From: Tetmemena sp. SeJ-2015
Lineage: Eukaryota; Ciliophora; Spirotrichea; Sporadotrichida; Oxytrichidae
Assembly (NCBI GenBank): GCA_027382625.1
Contig: JAJKFJ010020858.1
Span: forward strand, 43,876 to 107,875
Length of the DNA: 64,000 nucleotides
Reading direction: 5' to 3'
Shown here: piece after piece, positions 12,159 through 24,300 of the stretch
Numbering within the stretch: position 1 is the first letter of the stretch
How the letters are laid out: each line of letters starts with the position of its first letter
Program-made: the position numbers and the translations under genes
Notes under the pieces: generated by a model
What the model was told of the DNA's origin: nothing
What the model saw: only the letters and a program-made list of their open reading frames with translations
Database searches by the model: none

Positions 12159-13403
12159 ATGGAAGCCAACGATAACTTGAATTTAGGTGTGGAGTCTCAA
12201 CTGCCTCACTCACTTCAGTCCCAAATGAATGGGTTAAATAATACAGCCTCTTTAATTGGTTCCCAGCAGAATTAATTCACTCACTATAATAACTCATTTT
12301 AATAATGATTAAGGTAGGTATAGAGTTAAAATATATTTTCAGATTTTAGAAACGAAGGGATGGGAGGAAGTTAACTTTAAAACGACAACGAGCCAGTAGT
12401 TAAGGATATAGATTAGATTCAGTCACTTGACGAAGTTAGAAAGATCAAAGGACAGTAAGTATTGCTGCTTCATATCTAATGTACTTGAATTAATCACTTT
12501 CCCTTTAGAGTTGAGAAGGACGTTCTTTTGCTGAGAAACAGAGTGAGGATGCTGCAGATGGAGCATGAAAAAGCTCAGAAAAAGATAATGGAAACTCAAA
12601 AGAAAGCTAAGCAGTTAGAGCAACTCAAAGCTAAGAATGATGAGCGTTTCTTGCAGGTAGGGATATCATAGTGACTTTATTAATCTTTGTGTAGCAATTG
12701 AAATTACAGCAGGAGGATAACGGAAACTTGAAAGGTGCTCAGAATGGAAACTTTTAGAATCAGTAAGCACAGAGATAACAGATTGAAAAGGCCAAGTTTC
12801 AAATGTACTAACATTCATACATAAATAAAGCATAGAGGAGGTGTTTATGAAATTTAACAGAAACAGAATCAGGTGTCGGGACTAAAGTAAAAACTGAATG
12901 AGGACTTGTAAAGAAAGATTGAGATGTAGGCTCAACAACAAGCAGAAGCTATGGAGAAGAAGGCTATGATCAGAGCTTAAAAGGAGCAAGGAAGGGCAAG
13001 AGTGGAACAGTATAAACAGAAGAAGGCTAAGGAGATACAAAAGGAGTCAAAAGCCAAGACAGAGGGAGAAAAGAAACTAATATACACTCTTGAGTCTGAA
13101 GCTCGTCAACTTGAATTGATGGAGGAACAGCTCTAATATCTTTAAATATTTCTTATATATAATTATTTTGCTCATAAAGAGACTGCAGGGAACTCAATAG
13201 ATGGAAGTGTTTGCATTTTATATAAAATTTAATGCTTATTGATGGAAAGAGATGCATTCAAGGAACTTGAAGAAGCTATGATAAGTGCGAGTATGCCTAA
13301 GAGGGAGAGAGTGAAAGTTTATTAAGAGATGGCTAGCACAAACGGAGGAGCAGGAGTGAGTCAACACAGTGAGGATTTTAAAAATAGAGATTAAGATGAT
13401 TGA
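12159..13403 (+). CDS. coiled-coil protein
   Basis: The ATG at 12159 opens a short Q/N-rich leader. Long charged heptad-like stretches follow: RVRMLQMEHEKAQKKI, KKAKQLEQLKAKNDERFLQ, and a Lys/Glu/Gln-rich block from about 12870 to 13135 (QQQAEAMEKKAMIRAQKEQ). Introns with GT-AG ends were read at about 12313-12340, 12450-12508 (GTAAGTATT...CTTTAG) and 12657-12694. A further AT-rich break lies between about 13135 and 13230. The C-terminus MERDAFKELEEAMISAS ends at TGA 13401-13403. About 330 residues. Probably a structural cytoskeletal or basal-body type protein; the family was not identified. Confidence 0.65.
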
Positions 13404-13475
13404 TTTAAACTTAATATTAGGATCATAAGGAACCATTTATTTCTTAATTTTACAATCGTTCATTTAAGTGTTCTC

Positions 13476-14312
13476 TCAAAAGAAGGGCTTATCTCTTCCA
13501 CCAAAGCGAATCTAACTTCCTTTAACTTTTCCACCGAAGCCTCCACCCAATCTACGAGGGACGAATCCAGGTTGCTTACCTCCACTCCTCACTATATCAA
13601 CATTGATATCTTTACTTCCGTTATCCATTGAGGTTTTATTTGCTTCACAATAAGCTCTAAACGCATCTTCAATTAAACAAACAATTTAAGAATCGAACTT
13701 TTTTCTCTATTATCTTCCACTTCTTAGAATTCTACAAAAGCATAGCCCTTAGAGCAGCCGGTGACTACATCTCTAATTATCTCTACTTTCTCGATTCTGC
13801 CATATTTCCCAAAGTGATGGTATAGGTCTCTGTCTGATGTCCTGGGGATGAAACCACTTACAAATATTTTTCTTTTTGTATATTTTCCCTCAAATTTAGA
13901 TTCAACTATAAGATGTTAGAAAAGCTTGATGAAACTTGTTACATTTAGCTTTAGAGGCTCTTAGAAGTGCTCTATCATGACACATCACTCCCTTCCCATC
14001 TTTGAAACCCACTTTAATTGGATCATAAGGTTCTATAGAGTCTGAGAAAAATATTCTCTCCTGTTCTCTCGGATCTTCTCGCTTTGGACCCCTAATAAAG
14101 GGCTACGATCTCTGAAAAGATTATCCCCTATTACTATTTTCAGAATATCTATTATTTTAGAATGTATCATTGCACGAATTTTGATTCCAAGATTAACTTT
14201 AGTTCTCATTTTAACGAGTTAGGGCCTCTTAATTCTGAGAACTATAAGAGTTTTATTAGTTTTATGAACTGAAGGAAGAACTTAAATGACCAGAATTACT
14301 GTTTCAAAAAAA
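13476..14312 (-). CDS. SNRNP35: U11/U12 snRNP 35 kDa protein
   Basis: A component of the U11/U12 di-snRNP of the minor (U12-type) spliceosome. Read on the minus strand: a Q/N/S-rich lead-in; EPYDPIKVGF then CHDRALLRASKAK, matching the N-terminal YDPLKAG...HDRA pattern of the 35K protein; one RRM with KIFVSGFIP (RNP2) and CSKGYAFVEF (RNP1); and a tail with VPRRLGGGFGGK and QIRFGGRDKPFF, ending at TGA 13476-13478. The RFGGRDKPF tail separates 35K from U1-70K, which shares the RRM and the RRLGGG motif. IESs interrupt it after the pre-RRM block and after YAFVEF. The 5' end is uncertain: a pyrimidine-rich acceptor near 14312 suggests an upstream exon. Confidence 0.82.
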
Positions 14313-14469
14313 AAAGAAACCATATTATAATTAATATATCCCCCTTTGTTATAAATTATTGATGCTCTATTCTGGCATTATTTGATGCGTTGATTTGAAA
14401 TTCCTTGAGCAGATACAAACAAAAAATTGTAAGATATAGATATTTATAAGAGTTTAATACATAGTGGTG

Positions 14470-14961
14470 TCTTTAATGGTTAAACAATTTTTCCCTGCTT
14501 CTGCTTCTTTATTTTGGCTAATAAGTCTCTGATCTATTTTGTAAATGGCCATCTCTTCTTTGCTTGCTCCACTAAAACCCTCTACTTCTGCTGCTTAGAT
14601 CTGACTGTGAAGCCTAACTTTAAGTATCGCAATCATCAAATTTAAGTTATTGACTTTTAAACTGGGTTTTCTCTGTTATTTTAGAGAATTTGATGCACAT
14701 TTTACAGCATAAACTATCCACCAAACCTTTAGCTTGAGGGATTGGGAGTTAGTTACTACTAATTTTATAGGTATTATCTTTGATTATGATCTCTTTAGAA
14801 CTAGTAATCTTTTTTTCTACTTTATGAAATTCTGTCTCTCTACCTATTCGTGATACTCTAATTTTCTCTTCTATTAGTTTGAGTATCGTTAAATTCACCC
14901 TCCCTTCTCTAATTTCTACTTTAATTTGAATTATCTCTGCTCCTATATCTCTAACTTTCAT
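14470..14961 (-). CDS. unrecognised protein with SR-like stretch
   Basis: From ATG 14959-14961 a TGA-free frame runs through a charged N-terminus (MKVRDIGAEIIQIKVEIRE), a short CCKMCIKF patch and an Arg/Ser/Gln-rich stretch (SDLSSRSRGFQWSKQRRDG). Coding character fades near 14470. It lies directly upstream of the SNRNP35 reading frame on the same strand. It could be an extra 5' exon or MDS of that gene, since SR-like sequence suits a spliceosomal protein, or a separate gene. An alternative frame over 14480-14620 also looks protein-like, so confidence is low. Confidence 0.35.
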
Positions 14962-15044
14962 TTCTACTCTCTTAGTTTTGTTATTAACTCATTCTTGTTC
15001 TATCTTCTCTGCTCGCGTTCATTATGGATTTAATTATTAAAATT

Positions 15045-16945
15045 ATGAAATTTAAATACTACAAACATCAAAAGAGGACTTTGAAGTTCAGCATCTCTTC
15101 GATATTCTAACTTTCACTTTATCTTTTAAAAGCTACAAAATGCACTCAATCACTCTGTAATCCTATGCGTTGCTCAGCAGGTTGCTGCGTTGACTATAAA
15201 TGCGCAGAGTCTAAGCATGAGTGCCAGTAGCTCTATGACGCCTATATGCTTTATTACTCCACTGTGGTATTCTCCTTCGTCCTTGCTCTAAATTTAATTT
15301 CATTATATTTTCTCTAACTGGGGTGATCTCCTTCATCTATGGGGTAATTTTAATGCACAGGAGGTTAAGACAGCACAATAAAAATGCAGATGAATAGCTT
15401 CAAGCAATTGTGAAGAAGATAAGTGGCGCAGGGATCAGGAAGAGAGGAAGAGGAGTGAATTCCTCGTAGTGAGAGACTATGTGGAGCTCTAAAACAAGAA
15501 GAGAGCTTATGTGCAGGACAAAGTGGAATTGGTAGAGGCAGCTCAAAGAGGTGGCAGAGAACTGGCTGAGAATTAATCCAAGAGTGTTTAAGATGCCTTG
15601 AAGTATTTAAATTTAAACATGTTAATTGTAGTGTGCAATTTATATTCAGTTATAATTTTTATGAAGAAAACGAGGGAGAAGTAGAAGAAGAGAGAAAAAG
15701 CCAGATTTGAAAAGCTTTAGCTGAGTTGTACGAGCATAAACGAAAGTTGCCTAAGAGTTTGTATCTCCCATAACCTGATTTGCTGTCTCTCGCAGAAAAC
15801 TAAGATGAATAGCAGCTTGAAGCAGAATAATAATCCAATATTTTTTTCTTATGTGAAATAGCTTGATTAGAAAGCGCTTTTGTAAATCATAAACCAAAGG
15901 CGCAGAAAGCAAGGCTTAGAGATTGTTACAAATTTATCAGAAATCAAACATTAGAGATAGGTTATGGATCGGATGGTGGGAATGAGGACATTTAAGAAAT
16001 ATTGGGCAAAGATTACAACTTAAGAGAGGCAAGCAATTATTATATTAAAAATTTGGTATAATTATAAACTTAAATTAAGTGAATGAAAAGCGAAGAGTAA
16101 AGTTGGAAATATAAAAAATGCAAATGAAATAGAGTACTAGACAAGTTTTAAATAGTTTCTCACTTTATTTTTATAAGATGGACCATTCGAGGCAGAATAA
16201 TCTGGTGGGTACTTCATCCTTGGCAAAAGCAATAGACTATATAGAGCTTTTCGCAGAGAATTCATAGATCAACCTATAGATTCCATTTTGTAAAAAGGGT
16301 CTCCCTTACTACTCACAGACAGAAGAGAAGGTCAAATAAAAAAAGCTAGAAACCCTCCAGTAAGGTTTCTCAAAGAGATATAAACGCTCCTTAGTAATTT
16401 CCTACTTAGAAGTTATAAGAGGAAACTAGGATTGATTAGAAACAAGTTGGAGCGAAGAATATAATCTTCATTAATTTTAATGAGCACCTGCAATTAACAA
16501 CTTTATGTCTGAAAACAAGCGCATAGAACTTATTGGGGATAAGTTATAGAAAATTAATAGGGTGTCTAGGAGAGCTAGCATCCTCGTAGGCTTAAGGAGG
16601 AAAAGTCTCTCACCCACTAGAAGTCAAATAGTCACTGACAAGCCAGATATGGAAGATCAAGATTAAAATGACTAGGATAGCAGTCAAGCAAAAAGAGCAA
16701 GTCAAACAAAGGACACTGATGATAAGGCTTACTTCAAAAGAAGAGTTTCTTTTGGCAAAAGGGAAAACCTAATTGCAGAGGAAGATGGAATACTTGATCA
16801 ACTCAGGAAAGACTACTTCTAAAAGCAACAAATAGAACATCAAAGTGTATCAATAAGCTCGAGTGAATCGAATAGCGAAAGCAGCATTCGCACTGAGAGC
16901 AGTAAATCAAATGCAGTAGAAGAAGAAAGGAAGATATAATCATGA
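15045..16945 (+). CDS. membrane protein with Cys-rich ectodomain and long charged tail
   Basis: The ATG at 15045 is followed by a hydrophobic signal-like segment. A compact Cys-rich module comes next (CNPMRCSAGCCVDYKCAES, about 15148-15205), then a strongly hydrophobic segment (YYSTVVFSFVLALNLISLYF) and a second hydrophobic stretch (ISFIYGVILMHRRLR). The rest is long, charged and probably cytosolic, with coiled-coil character (DYVELQNKKRAYVQDKVELV), a Ser-rich region (SISSSESNSESSIR) and TGA at 16943-16945. Several frame changes (about 15350, 15420 and in the AT-rich stretches near 15640, 15860 and 16050-16170) mark IESs, introns or indels not individually resolved. Type I or two-pass topology is inferred. 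No family was recognised. Confidence 0.58.
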
Positions 16946-17058
16946 TTATCGCTTCTGAACATCTTAATAGATTAGATTTCTCTTTTTTAATCCCTTTAGA
17001 AGAATATAGATTTAAATAAATAATGTTAAAAATCATAATATTAATCTTAGGTTGTGTC

Positions 17059-18131
17059 ATGGAATAGTTTACCCTCCAATAAACTTAGGTTTGTGACTGA
17101 GGCTGCTCTTATCATACTGGTTGCTAAGGGATCGAGAATGCTGTAGACCTTGCTATTCTTATATTTGAATCAAATTTATTTAAAAAGTGAGTACTTAATT
17201 TTTATCTGCATAATATTTGTCTAAGAGATAAGTGCAACTGCAATTTCATCTAGGATTTGATTGGTGATCTCTAAATAGAATAAGAGCACGATTTTAAAGA
17301 GAGAATTAACGGCTGTGCCTCCGATCAGATGAACAGATGCAAAACTCTTTAAGCCTCTTTCTAAATGAAGGACTGCATGACTGAGATACTTACTGAATGT
17401 TCTTTACTTCTCAATTCTGATGCTTCAGAAATCAAAAAAAATTGATTAAATTCTAGTCATATTTTTTAACTTAAAGCGAAGAGCAAGCATGTGAAAGGTT
17501 AGGACTGACGTAATCAGAGTGTGAAGACATCTAAAGAGTAGTGTGTAAATATATTTTTATAGTAGTCGATATACTGAACTATGACGAGAAAATAGAATTC
17601 CACAGTTAAAGTATGTCGGATGGCCAGAAGTTAATAGAGAAAAAGAAGTATGAGAGAGCTAAACTAGCAGAGACCAGTGATCAAGAAATTATGAAGAGCT
17701 TCTTCTAATACATGAGAATATTCCAAATCAAAATGCCATAGTTTGACACACTACATGCTCAACATGAGTTCCTCAAATTAATAGATATTAAAAGTAATTT
17801 GCTTTAATATGTTTCCATCAATCAAAAGGAGAAGAAGAGAAATTAAGCTAAGAAGAATAATAAGATATCTCCCATCCTAACCTGTTTCATATATAGTATT
17901 AAAGAATTGGAAAAATTCCTGTTCATTTTAGGTTAGGTAGCTAACTAATTTTAAATCTTCAAAAACTCTGGAGTTTTGTCAGAATTAAGAGCTTAGCAGG
18001 CTAAAATGCCAAACTTTAGAGAATAATTTAAGAAAAATAAACAAGAATAAGATGACTATTACAAGAATGAAGACTATAAATAGAAGCATAAAACTATTGA
18101 AAATGGATATTATGATCATTTAGAATTATGA
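17059..18131 (+). CDS. unrecognised Cys-containing, Lys-rich protein
   Basis: A candidate ATG is at 17059. Its frame shows GCSYHTGCQGIENAVDLA after an in-frame TGA near 17098 that may be an error or lie in an IES. From about 17221 a good coding frame shows CNCNFIQDLIGDLQIEQEHD, then NGCASDQMNRCKTLQASFQ, and from 17470 a long charged helical region ending at TGA 18129-18131. Regularly spaced Cys in the first half suggest a disulfide or zinc-stabilised domain. At least two AT-rich inserts (about 17160-17220 and 17440-17470) interrupt it. It converges with the phosphotransferase gene, 54 bp away. No family assigned. Confidence 0.5.
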
Positions 18132-18185
18132 TTTATTAAAGAACTTAAATAAATCTTAACTATATTAAAATATAAGTCTTAAAGA

Positions 18186-19429
18186 TCAAAAGCCAAATAT
18201 TTCATATCTATTGTCATAGATCTCGCAAGCTTTTCTGATGTGGTTCTGAAACATGTCATAGCGTGACTCGTCCTTTCCTCTCCACATACTTTCTTTTCCA
18301 TACAGCATCCCACACCCACTAAACCCAGCTATCCTCATAAATCCAACATAAAATCCTCGTAGATACATCTTTTGAAGACTCTTATTTATTCCATGCTCAC
18401 CATCTGAAGGGTAATCATAATGACTTAGTCCATATTTAATCAGCATTTATTGAAAGAAGTAAAGTACTCTATCTTCAAAGTGTGCCACATTCTAGAAGAT
18501 CTCGATTGGAAGTGCATAGTATAAGAGGAAGGATAAATCTGCTACACCATTTCCAATAGCCACAGTCTGCCAATCTATCATATAAACCTTTCTGTTTTAA
18601 TCAGTAGACATCATTATATTTCTGTTCGTAAAGTCACTGTGGAAAATAGTCATGGGTCCATCTGTCAAAGAATGAAAGTACTTTTCCATATTTTCCAAAA
18701 GCCAGTTCACAACTTCCAGCAATTTAGTATATTATTCTCCTCTCAAATGATCTCTAAACTCAGGAAGATTTCTTTTGAAAATTTTGATGATTCTTTCATC
18801 ATCGATTTTTAAGAGTTGTTTATTTTAAATGAGTTGAGTTAACTTGCTATTATTCCACCAATGAGCATGAAAAGCAGCCAAATTATCAACTACCTTGAGC
18901 AAGTTATAGAGATCAAAGCACTCTGGAGTGAGATATTTTACGAGCTAAACGTTTCTTGCAAAACTTAAGTCTTCCATAAGCATAAAAATGAGAAATACCT
19001 TATAATGAATGAATACATGACATATCTAACAGGTTATTTCTTTGCAGCTTAATCATCAACCTCCCAATCGCGAATATAACATACGTAGCTCTTTGGTACG
19101 GCAGGCTCTACAAATTCAGTGCCTATGTAACTGAGAACAAAAGATTCATCTTCTAGTCTGAACTGCTCACTTTACATACTGCAGACCTTTAGTACATAGC
19201 TTTTCTTTAATTGCCAAGTATATAAATCCTCTTGTTCTTTACCTTTAATCTCATTTGAAGATTTTTAGTCCTCTTAATCTTGCTTTGGTTTCTTAGATTG
19301 ACACATTATGTAAGTTAGCTTAAAGATAGCCCCAGAGAAGCCTACATCTTGACTAATATTCCTATGATCAAACTTAGTGATGGATACATCCTCCTTAATT
19401 AAACCTGCGTCTCTAAATATTTTAGTCAT
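18186..19429 (-). CDS. ecdysteroid-kinase-like (CHK-like) small-molecule phosphotransferase
   Basis: Minus-strand gene with the aminoglycoside/choline-kinase fold of the EcKinase family (PF02958). The N-terminal region has DVGFSGAIFKLTY. A later segment has ESFVLSYIGTEFVEPAVP. The catalytic block is FHSDFTNRNIMM (Brenner-type HxDxxxxN) followed by VYMIDWQTVAIGNGVADLSF with the metal-binding Asp. The C-terminus carries a Tyr/Gly-rich tail to TGA 18186-18188. The substrate cannot be told from sequence; relatives phosphorylate steroids, choline or sugars. IESs or indels lie near 18720-19050. The start is taken at 19427-19429, but an open frame without ATG continues upstream, so an upstream MDS is possible. 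Confidence 0.8.
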
Positions 19430-20927
19430 ATTTTTCGGTCTTAAAATATCTTGCGTGTATATTTTGCTATTCTTATCTTGAAGCTCTTTTAAGGAGCGTA
19501 CTTTCTGAGGAAAATACTATTCTGAATCTAGATTTCAATAAAACAATAATTAAAATGATTAGGAAGCTGCTTGAATAATCCTCTTTTGCTTATAAATTTA
19601 ACCATCTTCTGGTTTCTGAGGCAGAAATTTAGCTCTTCTAGTTATTGACTGGTATCGTTTAGCTTCATTGCATTTCTTATTCTTGTAGATGATATACCCA
19701 GTTCTTCACATTCATGCCAATTACTACAAAAAATTAATGAAAATTAATTTCAAAGCCAGTGCAAACGAGAATGATATTCTTTCGGGTGTCTTTCTTTTAA
19801 TTCTTCCAAGCCTGTGACTGAGTTTAGCTATCTTATCTCTTATGGCCTGTTATTCATAAATCATAACTTCTTTAAAATTAAAATAAGAGTCTTATTTCTA
19901 ATAAAGAGTTTAAATAGAAGTAAATTGCATGTATATTCTACTTTTCATAATTGATTTAACTTTTTCAATAGATATATAGAGCATGTGAAAACCCTTATTC
20001 GCTAGATCTTAATAAAATATAAACTCGATAATTTTAGGCTAGATTTTTTGGAAGCACTTCAATCCAATCTGTACCCATAATCCAAAATATCTCCACCATA
20101 TCTTTACCAACATCTAGTCGATATTACTCGCCTCTCTCCTTGAATTCTAAGTTAATCTCCTTTACTAGCAATTTAAGAATTTAAACTTGCATAAATAAAT
20201 ACTTACATTCATTCCGCATTTGATATTCAAAATTTAAGAGTGTCATTTAAGCGAGTGCTGAAGTCCTTTAGAACACTCTTGATGCTTTTGTATTTCCCAA
20301 GATTGCTCTGATATTCGTCGAACTCCCACAAATAAAATAAGTATCTTAAATTATTGCTAGGGAAGTCTAGGGCCATTTTTATAGGTGGTCTCTTGTCTTT
20401 ACTGGAAGTGCATCCTCTCCCAATTTCTGATAAAGATGCCGAGCGTGGCAAGCAGATAAATATCCTCCGATCAGATTGTATAAAGGTGCTTTTATTCCTT
20501 GTTCAATATTTTTTAAATATGTTAATGAGTTTATAAATAATTTTAATTCATTAGGAGGTGTTTATTTCGATTGTTGATTTAGCAATTAGATATAAGACTC
20601 AGCCTGTTTCATAACATCGATGTGTCCATAATGAATGGACAGAAAGTGCCTACATAAACCAGCACAGCCATTTTAGAGGGAATACTTTGTGATGCGGATT
20701 CTCTCGCAAATTGAATAAGATTCTGCTTCAGTTTGGATGAAGGCAATTGATATACCTATAAATACAAATATTAATGTAGATTGATTTGTAGCCTTTACTT
20801 GCTCTTCAAGATATTCATCCACAAAATCTCCCTTCTCCTATTCTTTCTTTTCTTTAATTTTCTCACTCTGCTATCTATTTTATAGCTAATCTTCTTTGCT
20901 TTTAGGTTTAGAGTACAAGCTTTCCAT
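19426..20927 (-). CDS. nicotinamide/nicotinate mononucleotide adenylyltransferase
   Basis: Final step of NAD synthesis, NMN or NaMN plus ATP. From ATG 20925-20927 there is a charged ~60-residue leader. A 43-nt GT-AG intron (GTAAAGG...TTTATAG, about 20755-20797) follows. The nucleotidyltransferase motif GTFCPIHYGHI comes next, read across a one-base break near 20630. Later landmarks are LSACHARHLYQKLGEDA with PVKTRDHL, WEFDEYQSNLGKY, IFWIMGTDWIEVLPKN and GISSTRIRNAMK, the C-terminal SSTxxR motif. The match extends over the full family length, with several IESs or frame shifts. The frame ends at TGA 19426-19428, overlapping the ATG of the next gene. Confidence 0.82.
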
Positions 20928-21303
20928 TTCTCAAAATTAAAAACAGTTGATACATGATTTTGTAAAACTTGTTTATATACTAATATTTTCCAATCATCAT
21001 CTATCTTTTTTTGCACAATTTATCATAATAGCAACTATCTGAATAAAAATAGGTATTTAAAATAGGCAAGAAAAGGAGTTGAGATAATATCAATCCATTT
21101 CAATTAGAAATGTAAGTTTTTTAAAGAAGTAAATAAAATTTAAATAAAAATATTTAGTAGTTTGACTGAGGAATATTAATAAATGAAGTTAATGAAATAA
21201 ATAAGATATAGATCTGCATTCTTTGTAATTTATTAATTGGTCATTTATTTATCTTGGTTTTTAATTTCTCAAATATAATCTAATAGAATTTTCTCAATAG
21301 AAT
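20928..21303. other. AT-rich divergent intergenic region
   Basis: Between the start of the adenylyltransferase (minus) and the first reading frame assigned to GFAT (plus). No coding signal seen; A/T tracts only. Confidence 0.4.
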
Positions 21304-24300
21304 ATGAATGTGCCTACGTATTAAGTGAATCATAAGTTGAATAAATTGCTCTCGGTCACTTCATACGATAGTTTTGATTAGATCATGCTCTCATTGATAC
21401 CCGAGATAGTCACAATATTCCACCCTTACAATCAATCTTAAAAATAATTGCTATTTTAATTGACATGAATTTGCCATTATTTTTCTACAATGCTTTGCAA
21501 AAAAGTTTAAAAATCACTAATAAAATTTCAAAAGAAGTAATTAGGAAAATAATCAAATAGAAACTTAAATTACCCTGTAAACAATACCAAAGGATATAAA
21601 AAATTATCCTTTACTTTATAAATTTGATGTGAATATTTATTACTATTTTGATTATTAAATCTTTAACTTAAAACAAACGTGTCTTATAAACTTAAATCAA
21701 ATTACTAAAGCTAACTTACTCAATCACATTACATCCAGTCTAGAACAGAATGGCATCGGCAATCACTATGACAAAATATCTTCTCAGAAGTAAGCCTATC
21801 AACTCTTCATATCAGCAATCTCAAACATCTTATAGATCAAGCAGTAAAGCAAAATACAGCTCAACTTGCAAACTCTTTCGGCCAGAGGAATGCAGCATTA
21901 TCAAAGCTCACTAAATTCGGCCTAGGATCTTAAATAATATTGAAAATTATTAATAGATTTGGGATCTCTAATGATGTATGGTCTCACATCGGACGAGAAT
22001 TCACCATTTAAGCAGCTATTACTTTCTTCATTGATGATGAGCAAGGCAAAGAACGAGTGCTGTGGTATTGTAGGATACATTGGAAATCAGCCCAAAGCTG
22101 GGGAGGTCTGCATTTAGGGCCTACAGATCCTAGAGTCTAGAGGGTATGACTCGTGCGGTATAGTTTCTATCGACTAGCAGGGGAAATTTGTGAGGACCAA
22201 GTTTGCCTCCTCAGACAGATTTGGAGGAGATTGCATCAAGCGCATGGAGATGGAAGGCAGAGGTTAGCATGATCACTGTATTGGTATAGGTCACACCCGC
22301 TGGGCAACTCATGGAGATAAAACAGATGTGAATGCTCATCCTCATTATGATCATAAAGAGAGAGTAGCGTTAATACATAATGGCTTAATCGAAAACTATC
22401 ATCAGCTAAAGGAGGAACTTCGTGATAAGTACCACATAACCCCTGTGTCTCAAACTGACACTGAAATCGTTGCTATCTATATTGGAATCTTCTTGGATTA
22501 AGGCTTTGAGCTTTTCGAATCCATTAAGAAGTGTGTAGAGATACTCGAGGGAGCATATTCGTTCGTACTAATTTCAATTCTGGATCCTGAGAGTATGTAT
22601 ATCGTTAAAAATACAGGCACTATGGTGATTGGAGTTGCAAAACAGCTTCACGCAGTCGATGAAGAGGAAGTTAAAGTTCTTAGAAAGGAAAGTTTAGATA
22701 ACTTGAACACTTAAGCTGCCCCAAGGGATGATCACCTCTTCTAGATTGTCGCTTCAGATACAACTGTGTTCCAAGACTACACAAAGCACTACTATAACAT
22801 AGATGACAAGGAGATCATTAGAATTTCAATAAATGAGAAGGTTGAGCGCCATAAACTTCGTGAAATCAAGGAAGAGGTAGTTAAGGTAAAAAAGCCACCT
22901 GGAATCGATCACTTTTACATTATGGAGATGAATGATCAACCAAATGCTGTGTGTAAAGCGCTTAATTATGGAGCTAGATTCCTGACAGGCTAGCCAATGG
23001 TGAAACTTGGAGGACTTGAGCAGCATGAAGAAAAGCTACAGGAAATTGATAATCTGATTATTGCAGCTTGTGGTACATCCTTCTATGCCGGTCAATACTG
23101 CGAGTATCTAATGAGAGAGCTAAATATCTTCCAATATGTTATTAAACAACATAAATGACAGAGTTTAAATCTAATTTTTATGTAGAAGCTAAAATTGCTA
23201 GTGAGATTACTGATATCGACCTGAATATTAAAAACGGAGGATTCCTATCAGTATCTTAATCAGGAGAGACTATGGATCTTCTTATCCCCTTCAGAAGAGC
23301 GAAGGAGCACGGACTTACTCGCCTAAACGTAGTTAATAAAGTTATGTCAACTCTTGCTCGTGAGGAGAACTGCGGAGTTAATATTTATGAGAGTTATTTA
23401 AATTTAGGAGTTTTCTTGAATTGTGGAAGAGAACTCTCAGTTGCCTCAACTAAGGCTTTCATATCTTAGGCTACAGTTTTGACTTTGGTGGCTCTTTGGT
23501 TTGCTCAGCGCAAGAACTTCAAGGGCTCCAAAAAGACAAGAGCTTCTATAATTTCAGAGCTAAGATTAAAAAGGACTATATTGTTTACTAATACTCTTTA
23601 ATTCTTGTCTTCTAATGTGCAGAAAGTTTTAGACGACTGCCCTTCATTTTCGAAAAAGGTAGCTGCAGATATAAAGTAGTACAAGCATTCAATTAATTTG
23701 ATAGTTTATACTTTATAAGCACTTGTACTTGATGAGCGAGGGAATTGGAGAAATAGTCGGTAAGGAAGGAGCTTTGAAAATAAAGGAGCTAACATACAAC
23801 CACTGCCAGTGTCTTAATATAAATAACGTCAGCAATCACTTCTTCAACTACGCTAGCAAGAATCCTGGTACTCCTGTCATCTTCATTATCAATGAATAAA
23901 CTTTTGCGTATGCATTTATTTTTCTTTTCATTGTACTTGAAGGACCTAATAGAGATATGATGCTCGAGGGCATGAGGCTTATATCCTAAAAAGCAAATCT
24001 AACTCCAGTAGTCATCACATATAAAAGCTAAGCAAATTATCATGCTTTACTAAAGAATAGGGATGAAAGGTTAAATTTTTAAATGCTAGAAATTAATGAA
24101 AATAAAATGTGGACTGCTATTTTTTATAAAAAAAGATTTGAATATAATTTTATGCAACCAATCGTTCTTGAATTTTATTCAAATCTTTATAACATTTTGT
24201 GAACAAGATTTTAACTTAAATTATCAAATGCTAATTTACCTGTTCAATTAATTATTCACTTAATAGAAGTTTCTTATTAAGAAAGATTTATGGAATGTTT

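Noticed and set aside
11953..12213. Minus-strand ORF upstream of the coiled-coil gene
   Set aside because: Overlaps the start of a better supported + strand gene; AT-driven composition and no motif.
16803..17060. Minus-strand ORF of 85 codons
   Set aside because: Antisense to the Ser/Glu-rich C-terminus of the + strand membrane protein; composition explained by the shadow.
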